Notes under the pieces: model-generated | Told to the model about the DNA's origin: nothing | What the model saw: only the letters and a program-made list of their open reading frames with translations | The model's database searches: none | Assembly: GCA_016716135.1 (NCBI GenBank) | Contig: JADJWX010000012.1 | Location: forward strand, 184,956-248,955 | Source of the DNA: Lewinellaceae bacterium | GTDB taxonomy: Bacteria; Bacteroidota; Bacteroidia; Chitinophagales; Saprospiraceae | Length of the DNA stretch: 64,000 nt | Reading direction: 5' to 3' | Program-made: the position numbers and the translations under genes | Shown: positions 1 through 8,960 of the stretch, one piece after another | How the letters are laid out: each line of letters starts with the position of its first letter | Position numbering within the stretch: position 1 is the stretch's first letter

Positions 1-1
1 G

Positions 2-313
2 CGCTACCTCGGTGTGAAAGCCGTGGTGGTCAAATCGTTTGCCCGCATTCACCAGACCAACCTGAAAAAGCAGGGTATGCTGGCGCTGACCTTTGCCAAT
101 CCGGCCGACTACGACAAGATCCGGCAGGACGACAAGGTGTCGATCATCGGGTTCGACAAGTTCACTCCCGGCAAAGCGCTGCAAATCCGGTTGGATCATG
201 CGGACGGCTCCTCGGAGACCTTTGATGTGAACCACACCTACAACCAGGCACAGATCGACTGGGTGAAGGCGGGTTCGGCATTGAACAAGATCCGGGCTGA
301 ATTTGGGAAGTAA
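2..313 (+). CDS. Aconitate hydratase, C-terminal fragment (5' truncated by window edge)
   Basis: The reading frame is open from base 2 and encodes about 103 residues up to TAA at 311-313. It contains the sequence [17 protein letters not shown] followed by a segment with NPADYDKI and GFDKF, which matches the swivel domain (domain 4) of aconitase. Aconitase interconverts citrate and isocitrate in the TCA cycle in the cytosol. The [4Fe-4S] ligand cysteines lie in the missing upstream part, so acnA-like and mitochondrial-type forms cannot be separated by motif; the domain sequence looks like the mitochondrial-type enzyme common in Bacteroidota. A strong terminator follows at 336-373, so this is the end of a transcription unit. 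Confidence 0.85.
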   Translation, partial: RYLGVKAVVVKSFARIHQTNLKKQGMLALTFANPADYDKIRQDDKVSIIGFDKFTPGKALQIRLDHADGSSETFDVNHTYNQAQIDWVKAGSALNKIRAEFGK

Positions 314-314
314 C

Positions 315-331
315 GCGAATCTCCGGTTCGC
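315..331. repeat. Small palindrome tagged GTAACGC, after aconitase stop
   Basis: Arms GCGAATC and GGTTCGC are separated by TCC and begin 2 bases after the stop codon, preceded by GTAAC. The same layout recurs at 1265-1281 and 3882-3898. Confidence 0.55.
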
Positions 332-335
332 AGTA

Positions 336-373
336 CGGCTGCCTGGGCTTCATGCTCAGGCAGCCGTTTTTTT
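336..373 (+). terminator. Rho-independent terminator of the aconitase gene
   Basis: Perfect 10-bp stem CGGCTGCCTG / CAGGCAGCCG (336-345 and 357-366), 11-nt loop, then seven T (367-373). It sits 23 nt after the aconitase stop. Confidence 0.85.
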
Positions 374-401
374 ATACTTTCGACCCGGATAATAACAACC
401 T

Positions 402-1263
402 ATGACCGAAATCAACTCAACCGAAACAGCCAACGCCGAATTGCGCTGCCAGGCCTGCCAGGCAAAAATGAAGGGCAAGTTTTGCCGCAAATGCGGCGAA
501 AAAAAGTTCAAATCCTCTGATTTGAGTTTAAAAAAACTGGGTTGGGAATTCTGGATAAAAATCACCCATGTCGACAACCGGTTTTGGAAAACCGTATTTG
601 CCTTGTTTTTTCGCCCCGGCGCCCTGACCCGGGCCTACTGTGCGGGCATTCGAAAAGCCTACCTGAAGCCGATTCAGTTGTTTTTTATTGCCAACCTGCT
701 GTATTTTCTAAGCCTCAATTTCTTTAAAAACGACGTCTTCTACTATGCGCTGGAAAATTTCATCAAATATCACCCATTGGGCCTGGACTATGAAACCTGG
801 GCGCAAAATGCAGCGCTTGAAAAGGGCCTGGAATGGGAGCTGTTTTCGGAGTCGTTCAATGCACAAATGCAAACGCAGGTGAAAACCTGGATTATCCTGA
901 ATGTCCCCTTACTGGGTTTGTTGCTGATGGTGCTTTTGCCAATCAAAAACGCTATCTGGTGGAGCACATGGTGTTTTCCATGCACTATTATGCCTTTATT
1001 ATGCTCTACATTGTTGCGTTAATGTGTTTGGGACCGGGTTGTTTTATCTGCAATAATGGTTCGGATTGCCGGCATGGGTGCGTGGGTTAATTGAAGTCCT
1101 GGCACTATTTATTTTCATTTACCTCGCGCTTGCGATAAGGGGCTACTACCGGGCAACATGGGTTGGAACGGTGGCCCGGCTGGTTGTTTTGTATTTTGGA
1201 ATTATCCTGATACTTAATATTTACCGGGTGTTGATGTTTTGGGTGTCGTTGGCTATGGTGTAA
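402..1263 (+). pseudogene. DUF3667-type zinc-ribbon membrane protein, frame-broken
   Basis: The first frame (402-1022) starts with a zinc ribbon (CQAC ... CRKC, residues 16-33) and continues as a hydrophobic membrane protein of the DUF3667 type. After residue 183 homology continues in another frame (KRYLVEHMVFSMHYYAF, about 947-1020), and the last membrane segments (GLIEVLALFIFIYLALAIRG) are in a third frame (to the stop at 1261-1263). The first break is explained by one missing A in the A5 run at 945-949. A second shift lies near 1015-1060, where the third frame also has a TAA at 1054-1056. The function of the family is unknown. As written, the protein would lose its C-terminal membrane part, so it is a pseudogene unless these are sequencing errors. 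Confidence 0.7.
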
Positions 1264-1264
1264 C

Positions 1265-1281
1265 GCGAACCAGAGGTTCGC
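1265..1281. repeat. Small palindrome tagged GTAACGC, after DUF3667 gene
   Basis: Perfect 7-bp arms GCGAACC / GGTTCGC with loop AGA. It starts 1 base after the last stop codon and is preceded by GTAAC; same family as 315-331. Confidence 0.55.
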
Positions 1282-1317
1282 ATAACCAGACAATCGCCGG
1301 TCAAATTTCAGTTTCCG

Positions 1318-1325
1318 TAACTTTG
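1318..1325 (+). promoter_or_regulatory. Bacteroidota -7 box (TAACTTTG) for the propeller lipoprotein gene
   Basis: TAACTTTG fits TAnnTTTG exactly and lies only 7 bases before the ATG at 1333, implying a very short or absent leader. No clear -33 TTTG is seen at the usual distance. Confidence 0.45.
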
Positions 1326-1332
1326 TTACATC

Positions 1333-3765
1333 ATGCAAAAAATTCTACTCCTCAGCCTGCTCCTGGGTACAATCCTGTCTGCCTGTAACCGGCAAGCCCA
1401 AGCCCCATCCGAAGAAAAACAACCCAACGACTACCTCTACCAGCAACGCGCCTTCCCATACGAAACCGTGCCTTCCGAAGCGTACTACGCCGCCGTCGAA
1501 TGGGCCAAAAGCCAGGTCCAGCAACGCAACGACCAGCAATGGGAACTTGCCGGCCCCGCCAATGTCGGCGGCCGCATTACCGACGTTGCAATGCATCCTT
1601 CCGATCTCCAGACGATCTACGTAGCCTCCGCCTCGGGCGGCGTTTGGAAATCCACGGATGCCGGCCAAAACTGGTTTCCGATCACCGATGAACTGCCCAG
1701 CTTGTCCATCGGCGATATTGCCATCGACCCTTCCAACAAAAACACGCTGTACTGCGGCACCGGCGAAACTAATGGCGGCGGCGGCTCGGTGACCTACGAC
1801 GGCGCAGGAATTTTCAAAAGCAGCGATGGTGGTACGAGCTGGACTTCCTTGGGGCTTGAGGAATGCGGCAGCGTTGGCCGCATTGAGGTGGATCCGGAAA
1901 ATCCGGAGCGCATTTTTGTGGCAGCGATGGGCCGTTTGTTTGAAAACAATCCCGAGCGCGGACTCTTCCGCAGCGAGGACGGCGGCGTTACCTGGTCGCG
2001 GCAATTGTTCATCAACGACTCTACCGGCGTGATCGATCTGGCGGTGCATCCCCTGGACCCCGACACCCTCTTCGCGGTGACCTGGGAGCGCATACGCCGG
2101 CCGGGATTTCGCCGGTACGGTGGCCCGGGCTGCGGCGTTTACCGAAGTTTCGACGGTGGCGACAGTTGGACAAAACTCACGGGCGGGTTTCCGCAAAACA
2201 ACGTGGGGCGTATCGGCATCGCTTTGGCGCCGAGCAATCCGAGTGTCCTGTACGCTACCGTGGCCGATGAAACCGGTTATTTCAAAAATACCTACAAAAG
2301 CCAGAATTTGGGAGAAACCTGGACGCCAATGTCCGGCCAATCAAATCCCAATTATTCCAGCTACGGCTGGTGGTTCGGCCAGATACGCGTGCATCCCACA
2401 GACGCCAACCGGGTGCACAACCTCGGTATTTACTGGCAAACGACACCAGATGGCGGGAATAGCTGGACGACCACGGGAGCATCCTTGCACGTCGACCACC
2501 ACGCCCTATACATCCATCCGGCCAACCCCGATTTTATGGTGGAAGGCAACGATGGCGGGGTGTACATTTCTCAAAACGGCGGCCTCACCTGGAACTTCCG
2601 TGCATTTCCAATCACCCAGTTTTATACTTCGGAAATTGATTTTCAAAAACCCGAACGCCTCTACGGCGGTACGCAGGACAACGGGACCTGGCGTGCCACC
2701 GACCCCAACCCCGATATTTGGGAGCACATCTACGGCGGCGACGGTTTTGTCACACTGGTCAACCCAACCAATTCGGCCATCTGGTACGCCGAATACCAGT
2801 ACGGCGGCTTTGGCGGCTCCAACGGCGCCACCCGGCCACCGTTTTCGAGGGCCAACTGGAATGCTCCCTATGTGTTCGATCCGAACAACCCGGATATCCT
2901 GTATTTCGGCGGCGAGAGTTTGTTCAAATCGGTGGATGGCGGGCTGAGTTGGTCGTATGCCAGCGGGGAGGTGACAACGTCGTCCGGTTCGAACGGGGTG
3001 GTTTACGGTACGATCAGCACCATTGCTGTTTCTCCGGTCGACGACGGTGTAATTTGGGTCGGCACTGACGACGGAAAAGTAGTGATGACGCCGAACGGGG
3101 GCAGTATTTGGAAAATTGTTTCCGGCGCCTTGCCCAGGCGTTGGGTGACGCGACTGATAGCCGACCCCAATGACCCGGCAGCGGCCTGGGTGTGCCTTTC
3201 GGGCTTCAAACATGGTGATGCCATGGCGCATATTTACCGCACGGAGGATGCCGGCCAGAGCTGGGCGCCCGTTTCCGGCAACCTGCCCGATATCCCGGTC
3301 AACGACCTGGTGCTCGATCCGCTGGCGCCGGGTACGCTGACAGCTGCCACCGATGTGGGAGTATTCACTTCATATGATGGTGGTGCTACCTGGACGGTGC
3401 TGGGTATCGGCCTGCCCAATGTGCCGGTCCTCGACCTGACCTTGCATGCGCCTACCCGGGCGCTGGTGGCGGCTACGTACGGGCGTTCGATGTTCCGGAC
3501 GTATCTGCCGTTGCCGGTGAGTATTCAGGAAACGGAAACGGAAGCGACATTCGCTGTTTTCCCGAATCCGGTGCGGGAGGTCTTGCGTTTGAAGGACGTT
3601 CCGGCCGGGCAGCTGACGGTTTGGAATTTGGCGGGGCGACTGGTTTTTTCAAAAAAAGTAAACGGGCGGGCGGATTTTTTGGAAATTAATACTGCTGAAT
3701 GGCCGGCTGGAGTCTATCTGCTTTTGTTAAACGGCCAAAGCCGGAAGGTGGCGGTAATGCGGTAA
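1333..3765 (+). CDS. Asp-box (BNR/VPS10-like) beta-propeller surface protein with T9SS type A tail
   Basis: An 810-residue exported protein. The N-terminus is a lipoprotein-like signal with lipobox LSAC (Cys18). The body contains at least ten Asp-box motifs of the S-x-D-G-G-x-x-W type (for example SSDGGTSWT, SEDGGVTWS, SFDGGDSWT, SYDGGATWT), typical of sialidase/sortilin-like propellers. The last 80 residues (FAVFPNPVREVLRL ... WPAGVYLLLL ... KVAVMR) form a T9SS type A sorting domain. Family members are often called glycosyl hydrolases, but the Asp-box repeat alone does not show catalysis, so substrate is unknown. A lipobox together with a T9SS tail is unusual. Transcribed alone, with a TAACTTTG box just upstream. 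Confidence 0.85.
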   Translation: MQKILLLSLLLGTILSACNRQAQAPSEEKQPNDYLYQQRAFPYETVPSEAYYAAVEWAKSQVQQRNDQQWELAGPANVGGRITDVAMHPSDLQTIYVASASGGVWKSTDAGQNWFPITDELPSLSIGDIAIDPSNKNTLYCGTGETNGGGGSVTYDGAGIFKSSDGGTSWTSLGLEECGSVGRIEVDPENPERIFVAAMGRLFENNPERGLFRSEDGGVTWSRQLFINDSTGVIDLAVHPLDPDTLFAVTWERIRRPGFRRYGGPGCGVYRSFDGGDSWTKLTGGFPQNNVGRIGIALAPSNPSVLYATVADETGYFKNTYKSQNLGETWTPMSGQSNPNYSSYGWWFGQIRVHPTDANRVHNLGIYWQTTPDGGNSWTTTGASLHVDHHALYIHPANPDFMVEGNDGGVYISQNGGLTWNFRAFPITQFYTSEIDFQKPERLYGGTQDNGTWRATDPNPDIWEHIYGGDGFVTLVNPTNSAIWYAEYQYGGFGGSNGATRPPFSRANWNAPYVFDPNNPDILYFGGESLFKSVDGGLSWSYASGEVTTSSGSNGVVYGTISTIAVSPVDDGVIWVGTDDGKVVMTPNGGSIWKIVSGALPRRWVTRLIADPNDPAAAWVCLSGFKHGDAMAHIYRTEDAGQSWAPVSGNLPDIPVNDLVLDPLAPGTLTAATDVGVFTSYDGGATWTVLGIGLPNVPVLDLTLHAPTRALVAATYGRSMFRTYLPLPVSIQETETEATFAVFPNPVREVLRLKDVPAGQLTVWNLAGRLVFSKKVNGRADFLEINTAEWPAGVYLLLLNGQSRKVAVMR

Positions 3766-3881
3766 CAGTCTCCTTTTTTCGGGCAACTTTCTACCCCTGC
3801 CAGATGTTAAACGGGGAGGTAGTCGTACTTTTACCGCGAAGAGCAGGCTTGGGGAGAATTCGTTTTTTGTTTAATTTTTTG

Positions 3882-3898
3882 ACGAACCGGAGGTTCGT
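3882..3898. repeat. Small palindrome (ACGAACC/GGTTCGT) just before fur start
   Basis: Perfect 7-bp arms with loop GGA, followed by GTTAC and then the ATG at 3904. It is the mirror orientation of the palindromes at 315 and 1265, here placed before a gene start where it could shape the leader. Confidence 0.5.
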
Positions 3899-3903
3899 GT
3901 TAC

Positions 3904-4431
3904 ATGCCCATTCAACGCAACGAACAAGATATTATCCAGGAAGTTTTGAATATTTTTTCCACGCACCTGGAAAAAAACAACCTGCGGAAAACACCGGAGC
4001 GCTTCGCCATTTTGGAGGAAATTTACAAACGCACCGACCACTTCGACGCCGAAGCGCTGTACATCCACATGAAAAACCGGAATTACCGTGTTAGCCGCGC
4101 TACGGTGTACAATACCCTGGAACTGCTCACCACCTGTGATCTGGTTAAGAAACACCAGTTTGGGAAAAACCTCGCCCAGTATGAAAAATCGTACGGCTAC
4201 AAGCAGCACGACCACGCGATTTGCGTCAGTTGTGGAAAAGTTGTGGAATTTTGCGACCCCCGGGTGCAGCAAATCAAGGATATGGTCGGCGAACTCCTGA
4301 ATTTTCAAATTACCCACCACTCGCTCAACCTGTACGGCATTTGTGGCAGCTGCCAAAATGAGATCAAATTCGGGATTGTGCGCAAACAACCGTCAAAGGC
4401 GGCGGAGGATGAACCCGGGTGGGGGGATTGA
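3904..4431 (+). CDS. Fur-family transcriptional regulator (Fur/PerR/Zur type)
   Basis: A 175-residue regulator with an N-terminal winged helix (residues about 20-85; recognition helix region [12 protein letters not shown]) and a C-terminal metal-binding dimerisation domain. Visible metal ligands are HDH at 102-104 and two CxxC pairs (C107/C110 and C147/C150), the structural zinc site of the family. It would repress iron-, zinc- or peroxide-responsive genes; which metal cannot be decided. The protein is somewhat longer than typical Fur (about 150 residues) because of N- and C-terminal extensions. The start follows a small palindrome directly. No target gene is adjacent. Confidence 0.88.
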   Translation: MPIQRNEQDIIQEVLNIFSTHLEKNNLRKTPERFAILEEIYKRTDHFDAEALYIHMKNRNYRVSRATVYNTLELLTTCDLVKKHQFGKNLAQYEKSYGYKQHDHAICVSCGKVVEFCDPRVQQIKDMVGELLNFQITHHSLNLYGICGSCQNEIKFGIVRKQPSKAAEDEPGWGD

Positions 4432-4591
4432 GTGCGGATTACGGATTGCGGATTGCGGATTACGGAGTGGTTCACCTTTCCATAGGGTGGTGCATGGTAA
4501 CTTTTGCCAACATATTCGAATTGGAACGGATTTTTCATTTCGCGGAATGGTGAACCACTCCGTAATCCGCACTCCGTAATCCGCACTCGAA
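4431..4591. repeat. GCGGATTACGG repeat cluster with inverted repeat between fur and pyk
   Basis: This convergent intergenic stretch is built from degenerate units GCGGATTACGGA and GCGGATTGC, and contains a perfect 22-bp inverted repeat (4455-4476 and 4549-4570, reading GCGGATTACGGAGTGGTTCACC and its complement split over the loop). Similar units occur at 27812-27860 and, in a variant form, inside gatA at 36243-36280. The hairpin could act as a transcription end for both flanking genes, but no T-run is present. Confidence 0.7.
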
Positions 4592-6031
4592 TCACTCGAC
4601 GACGGTAACTTTCAACGTATTCGTCAAACTGCGTCTGTGCATGGGCATGGAGGCCGTGTTGATTACGATGTCGCCTTCTTTTACAAATTCACTGTTTTTC
4701 AGGATCTTCAGGCAATCTTCCATAGTTTCGTCGGTGGAGGTGAAGCGGTCATAGAAGAAACACTGCACGCCCCAGAGCAGGTTGAGTGTGTTGAGAATAT
4801 GGCGTTTGTCGCTGAAGATGAAAATGCGGGCATGGGGCCGGAAGCTGCTCATTTTGAAGGCCGTGTAGCCCGAAACGGTGAGGCCGACGATGCCGATGGC
4901 GCCAATTTCTTCGGCTACCCGGCAGGCATTGAAGCAGATTACATCGTTTTGGAAGGTGCGGGCGCGGTTGACTGCCTTGGGGCGCTTTACTTCAATTTGC
5001 GGCCAGTAGTGTTTTTCCGCCTCTTCGATTATGCTGGTCATAGCCTTGACAACCAGGTGCGGGTGTTTGCCCACGGAAGTTTCGCCGCTCAGCATGACGG
5101 CGTCGGTGCCGTCTAGCACGGCGTTGGCCACGTCGGTGATCTCGGCGCGTGTAGGAGAGGGGTTCTCGATCATGCTGTCCATGAGTTGGGTGGCCACGAT
5201 CACCGGGCGGGAAAACTGCATGCACATCTGGATGATTTCCTTTTGAGTGATGGGGAGCCGTTCCATCGGCATTTCCACTCCGAGGTCGCCCCGGGCGATC
5301 ATGATGCCGTTGGCCGCTTTCACGATCCTGCGGATATTTTTTACGGCTTCCGGTTTTTCGATTTTGGCCATGACCTTCGCAGTATGTCCGCTTGCTTCGA
5401 CGCGTTTTTTCAGGTCTTCAACATCATCTTTAGAACGGACGAAAGACAAGGCAATCCAGTTGACCGGCTGGGTGAGGATAAAATCGAGGTCTTCCAGATC
5501 TTTTTCCGTCAGCGATGGTAATTTAATGTTCGTATCCGGCAGGTTTACGCCTTTGTTGCTGGTCAGCAGGCCGCCATGCATACATTTTAACCTGACCTGA
5601 TCTTTTTTATTCGTCTCAAGTACTTCGAATACCAGTTTCCCGTCGTCCATCAGAATACGTTCCCCCACTTCACAGTCTTCGGCAAACCGTTCGTACGACA
5701 TATAAATTTTCTCGTAGGTGCCCAGCACCTTTTCGTTGACCAGGGTGATGACGTCGCCGGTTTTGAGCGCCAGGCCGCCATCCTGAATTTTGCCGACGCG
5801 CAGTTTGGGGCCTTGCAAATCGGCCAGTATCCCGATATAGGTGTTAAATTCGGTATTGATTGCCCGGATGTGCTGGATTACCTCCAGGTGATCGGCATGC
5901 GTTCCGTGGCTGAAATTGAGGCGAAAAACATCAACGCCGGCCTTGACGAGTTCGAGCAGGTTGTCGTACGAATTACAGGCAGGGCCTACCGTCGCTACAA
6001 TTTTGGTGTTTTGACCGCCGTCTTTGCGCAT
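4592..6031 (-). CDS. pyk: Pyruvate kinase
   Basis: Converts phosphoenolpyruvate and ADP to pyruvate and ATP in glycolysis. The N-terminus NTKIVATVGPAC, the substrate loop VFRLNFSHGTH, and the signature IMIARGDLGVEMP with its MER...Q catalytic surroundings are all present. The chosen start ATG at 6031 gives 479 residues, the usual length; the frame is open upstream to 6139, but a promoter box at 6125-6132 means that the first ATGs are not transcribed. Starts at 6082/6085 remain possible. Convergent with fur across a repeat cluster. Confidence 0.93.
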   Translation of the reverse strand: MRKDGGQNTKIVATVGPACNSYDNLLELVKAGVDVFRLNFSHGTHADHLEVIQHIRAINTEFNTYIGILADLQGPKLRVGKIQDGGLALKTGDVITLVNEKVLGTYEKIYMSYERFAEDCEVGERILMDDGKLVFEVLETNKKDQVRLKCMHGGLLTSNKGVNLPDTNIKLPSLTEKDLEDLDFILTQPVNWIALSFVRSKDDVEDLKKRVEASGHTAKVMAKIEKPEAVKNIRRIVKAANGIMIARGDLGVEMPMERLPITQKEIIQMCMQFSRPVIVATQLMDSMIENPSPTRAEITDVANAVLDGTDAVMLSGETSVGKHPHLVVKAMTSIIEEAEKHYWPQIEVKRPKAVNRARTFQNDVICFNACRVAEEIGAIGIVGLTVSGYTAFKMSSFRPHARIFIFSDKRHILNTLNLLWGVQCFFYDRFTSTDETMEDCLKILKNSEFVKEGDIVINTASMPMHRRSLTNTLKVTVVE

Positions 6032-6378
6032 GGTCGATCTGTTTTTTATGAGTAAGTTGTCCGTTTCCGAGTAAGTTATCATCATCCACTTTTTAAGTGT
6101 AATTACTACAATAAGAAAGTGGTACAAAAGTACCATCATTCAAACGATGGCACAACGACAAAGTTGCAGTTTTTTGGCAATCAGGCGAGAATTGTCCTTG
6201 ATTTTACATTAATTTAACTGCCGGTCAAGTAGCGACTAAGTGTACATTATACAAAAAAACTGGCTGTACTTGAGGGAAGGTACGTTAAAATTTCAGGGAT
6301 AAAAATTTTTTTAAAAACCGGGATAGCCGTTTCTTTGCCCCTCGAAAAAACATCTTTTTCACTTAAAGTTTAAAGAAC
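6032..6378. other. Intergenic region between divergent pyk and acpP
   Basis: AT-rich divergent promoter region of about 350 bases. It holds the pyk box at 6125-6132 and, toward acpP, a weak box TTTCTTTG at 6330-6337 with a T-run about 17 nt upstream. No gene is supported here. Confidence 0.4.
6125..6132 (-). promoter_or_regulatory. Bacteroidota -7 box (TACTTTTG) for pyk
   Basis: On the minus strand the bases read TACTTTTG, an exact TAnnTTTG match, with GTTG about 21 nt upstream (around 6153-6156) as a possible -33 element. The predicted transcript start is near 6118, which argues for a pyk start at 6085 or lower. Confidence 0.5.
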
Positions 6379-6618
6379 ATGGCAACTGTAGCCGAACGTG
6401 TCAAAAAAATTATTATTGACAAACTTGGTGTGGACGAAGGCGAAGTGCATCCCGAATCCAACTTTATTCAGGATCTGGGCGCGGACTCGCTCGACACTGT
6501 AGAATTGATTATGGAATTTGAGAAAGAGTTTGATGTCTCCATTCCGGATGAACAGGCCGAAAAAATCCAAACTGTTGGACAGGCTGTAGAATACCTTGAA
6601 GCGCAAATAGCCGGCTAA
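6379..6618 (+). CDS. acpP: Acyl carrier protein
   Basis: A 79-residue acidic helical protein carrying growing fatty acyl chains on phosphopantetheine. The attachment site is Ser37 in the canonical motif [15 protein letters not shown]. Length and charge pattern are standard for type II fatty acid synthesis. It lies directly before fabF, the usual order, but is separated from it by a strong terminator and a separate promoter, so it can be made in excess of the enzymes, as is needed for ACP. Confidence 0.97.
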   Translation: MATVAERVKKIIIDKLGVDEGEVHPESNFIQDLGADSLDTVELIMEFEKEFDVSIPDEQAEKIQTVGQAVEYLEAQIAG

Positions 6619-6655
6619 TTCGCATTGGCACACCTGATACCCGGTAATAGTTAAG

Positions 6656-6690
6656 AAAAGGTTCAAAGCACTACCTGCTTTGAACCTTTT
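6656..6690. terminator. Strong hairpin terminator between acpP and fabF
   Basis: Perfect 15-bp stem (6656-6670 with 6676-6690) with loop CTACC. The arms begin AAAAG and end CTTTT, so the T-rich end is part of the stem, typical of a factor-independent terminator that works in either direction. Confidence 0.85.
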
Positions 6691-6717
6691 GTGTTCTGGA
6701 TGAACCTTGTACCTTTG
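6688..6717 (+). promoter_or_regulatory. Bacteroidota promoter for fabF
   Basis: TTTG at 6688-6691, 18-nt spacer, then TACCTTTG at 6710-6717: both elements match the Bacteroidota consensus. It overlaps the end of the acpP terminator and gives fabF a leader of about 50 nt. Confidence 0.6.
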
Positions 6718-6775
6718 CTTAGAATTCAGACATACTTTTTTGTTTGTTTAAATCAAATCCAACTGAATCCGCTGC

Positions 6776-8017
6776 ATGAGACGAGTTGTAGTTACCGGCC
6801 TCGGCGCCCTTACCCCGATTGGGAATACTCTGAGTGCCTACCTTGATGGGCTGCAAAAAGGTACGAACGGGTGCGATAAGATCACGCTGTTCGATGCCAG
6901 CCAGTTTAAAACCCAGTTTGCCTGCGAAGTCAAAGGCTTTGTCGCCGAAGACCACCTCGACCGGCGTGAAGCGCGCCGGATCGACCGCTTCACGCAGTTT
7001 GCCATGGTAACCAGCGCCGAAGCCCTGCAAAACTCCGGGCTGGATCTGGATGCCATAAACAAGGAACGCGTGGGTGTCATCTGGGCTTCCGGGATCGGTG
7101 GCCTGGCTACCCTCGAAAAAGAAATTGAAGAGCACGCCCTCGGCAATGGCATCCCCAAACACAACCCCTTCCTAATTCCCAAAATGATCTCGGATATCGC
7201 TGCCGGGCAAATTTCCATTCAATACGGCTTCATGGGAGTGAATTATGCCACGGTTTCAGCTTGTGCCTCCTCTTCCCATGCCCTGATGAATGCTTTCGAC
7301 TACATCCGGTTGGGCCGCGCCGATATTATCGTCGCCGGCGGTTCGGAAGCCACCGTAACCAAAACCGCAATCGGCGGCTTCAATTCCATGAAGGCGCTTA
7401 GTGAGCGCAATGACGATTTCAAATCGGCCTCCCGGCCCTTCGACGCGGACCGCGACGGCTTTGTGCTCGGGGAAGGCGCCGGCGCGCTGATCCTGGAAGA
7501 ATACGAACATGCCAAAAAACGCGGTGCTACGATCTACGCCGAAGTTGTGGGCGCCGCTGCTACGGCCGATGCCTACCACATCACAGCGCCACACCCGGAA
7601 GGCATCGGGGTGACCAATGTGATGAACCTGGCACTGCAAGATGCCGGTATGCAACCCGGAGAAATTGACTATATTAATGTGCACGGTACGTCCACGCCCT
7701 TGGGCGACGTTGCCGAACTCAAAGCAATCCGGAAAGTATTCGGTGAACATGCTTTTGCACTCAATATCTCGTCTACAAAAAGTATGACCGGGCACTTGTT
7801 GGGTGCAGCAGGCGCAATCGAGGCCATCGCCAGTATTCTGGCAATGCAGCATAACTTTGTGCCGCCAACGATAAACCACTTCACCGATGATCCGGAAATT
7901 GATCCGAAATTCAATCTGACGTTCAACACGGCACAACAACGCACCGTGAACGCCGCCATGAGCAATACCTTCGGCTTCGGCGGCCACAATGCTTCGATCG
8001 TTTTCCGGCGGATGTGA
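6776..8017 (+). CDS. fabF: 3-oxoacyl-ACP synthase II (beta-ketoacyl-ACP synthase)
   Basis: Condenses malonyl-ACP with acyl-ACP in fatty acid elongation. The 413-residue length is canonical. Active-site Cys163 is in VSACASSSHALMNAF, and the two catalytic histidines are in NVHGTSTPLGD and SMTGHLLGAAGA; the C-terminal FGFGGHNAS loop is also intact. Follows acpP and precedes rnc, the standard Bacteroidota cluster. It has its own promoter at 6688-6717. Confidence 0.97.
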   Translation: MRRVVVTGLGALTPIGNTLSAYLDGLQKGTNGCDKITLFDASQFKTQFACEVKGFVAEDHLDRREARRIDRFTQFAMVTSAEALQNSGLDLDAINKERVGVIWASGIGGLATLEKEIEEHALGNGIPKHNPFLIPKMISDIAAGQISIQYGFMGVNYATVSACASSSHALMNAFDYIRLGRADIIVAGGSEATVTKTAIGGFNSMKALSERNDDFKSASRPFDADRDGFVLGEGAGALILEEYEHAKKRGATIYAEVVGAAATADAYHITAPHPEGIGVTNVMNLALQDAGMQPGEIDYINVHGTSTPLGDVAELKAIRKVFGEHAFALNISSTKSMTGHLLGAAGAIEAIASILAMQHNFVPPTINHFTDDPEIDPKFNLTFNTAQQRTVNAAMSNTFGFGGHNASIVFRRM

Positions 8018-8133
8018 TGCAACTGAGGTAATTGTTAGTGGTTGACAGCCGGTAACAACTACCTGTTTTATACGCTCCAAAACCATGCGTACTGTTTGTC
8101 CACGATGGCAAACAGGCTTAGAATATCACTACC

Positions 8134-8934
8134 ATGCGTATCGTTTTACGATCTATCCGGCGCTTTTACAACTACTATTTCCACAAGGAAAAAGAATTTG
8201 CACGCCGTCTGACAACCATGCTCGGGTTTACCCCGGCCTACCTGACCCTGTTCAAACTGGCATTTTATCATAAAAGCACGTTTACCTCCCGCGATTATGC
8301 CATTGCCAACAACGAACGGCTGGAATTCCTCGGCGATGCCGTGCTCAGCACCATCGTTGCCGAATACCTGTTCAAAAAATACCCCAACAGCGACGAGGGT
8401 TTTCTCACGAAAATGCGCTCCAAAATTGTCAAGCGAAATTCCTTCGACGACATCGCCGACCGAATGGGGCTCGACCTGTTTCTGGCTAATTACAACCAGA
8501 CACGACTCTCCAAATCCATGCTGGGCAATGCCCTGGAAGCGCTGGTAGGCGCCCTGTACATCGAGGTCGGCTACGAAAAAACCAAGCATTACGTCATTCG
8601 CCGCATCCTCCGCCGCTACCTGGACATCCACCAACTCGAAGAGTTTGACGACAACTATAAAAGCCAACTACTCGAATGGTGCCAGAAAAACGGCCGCCAG
8701 ATTGATTATAAAGTGTTGGCCAAATACAAAAGCGACAAGCGTGATAAGTTCAAAGTCGCTGTGTTTGTCGACGGTAAAAAACTCGGCACCGCTGATGATT
8801 TTAATAAAAAAAGTGCCGAACAAATGGCCAGCGAGCGCGCCATGATCTCGCTGCACATCATCGGCCCGAACGGTCAGGCTGATGCGCCGGCCAAGGCAAA
8901 GAAAAAATCGCACAAGGAAGAAGTGGACGAATAA
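8134..8934 (+). CDS. rnc: Ribonuclease III
   Basis: Cleaves double-stranded RNA in rRNA and mRNA processing. Signature ERLEFLGDAVL is at residues 61-71, giving the acidic catalytic residues of the first motif; the second acidic site lies in the stretch NALEALVGALYIEVGY. A C-terminal double-stranded RNA-binding domain follows (about 165-245: YKSQLLEWCQKNGRQIDYKV ... A-rich end). The 266-residue length includes a lysine-rich tail. The start at 8134 leaves a 116-nt gap after fabF, so co-transcription with fabF is likely. Confidence 0.95.
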   Translation: MRIVLRSIRRFYNYYFHKEKEFARRLTTMLGFTPAYLTLFKLAFYHKSTFTSRDYAIANNERLEFLGDAVLSTIVAEYLFKKYPNSDEGFLTKMRSKIVKRNSFDDIADRMGLDLFLANYNQTRLSKSMLGNALEALVGALYIEVGYEKTKHYVIRRILRRYLDIHQLEEFDDNYKSQLLEWCQKNGRQIDYKVLAKYKSDKRDKFKVAVFVDGKKLGTADDFNKKSAEQMASERAMISLHIIGPNGQADAPAKAKKKSHKEEVDE

Positions 8935-8960
8935 ATGTAAAAGTCAACATGTAAAATATA

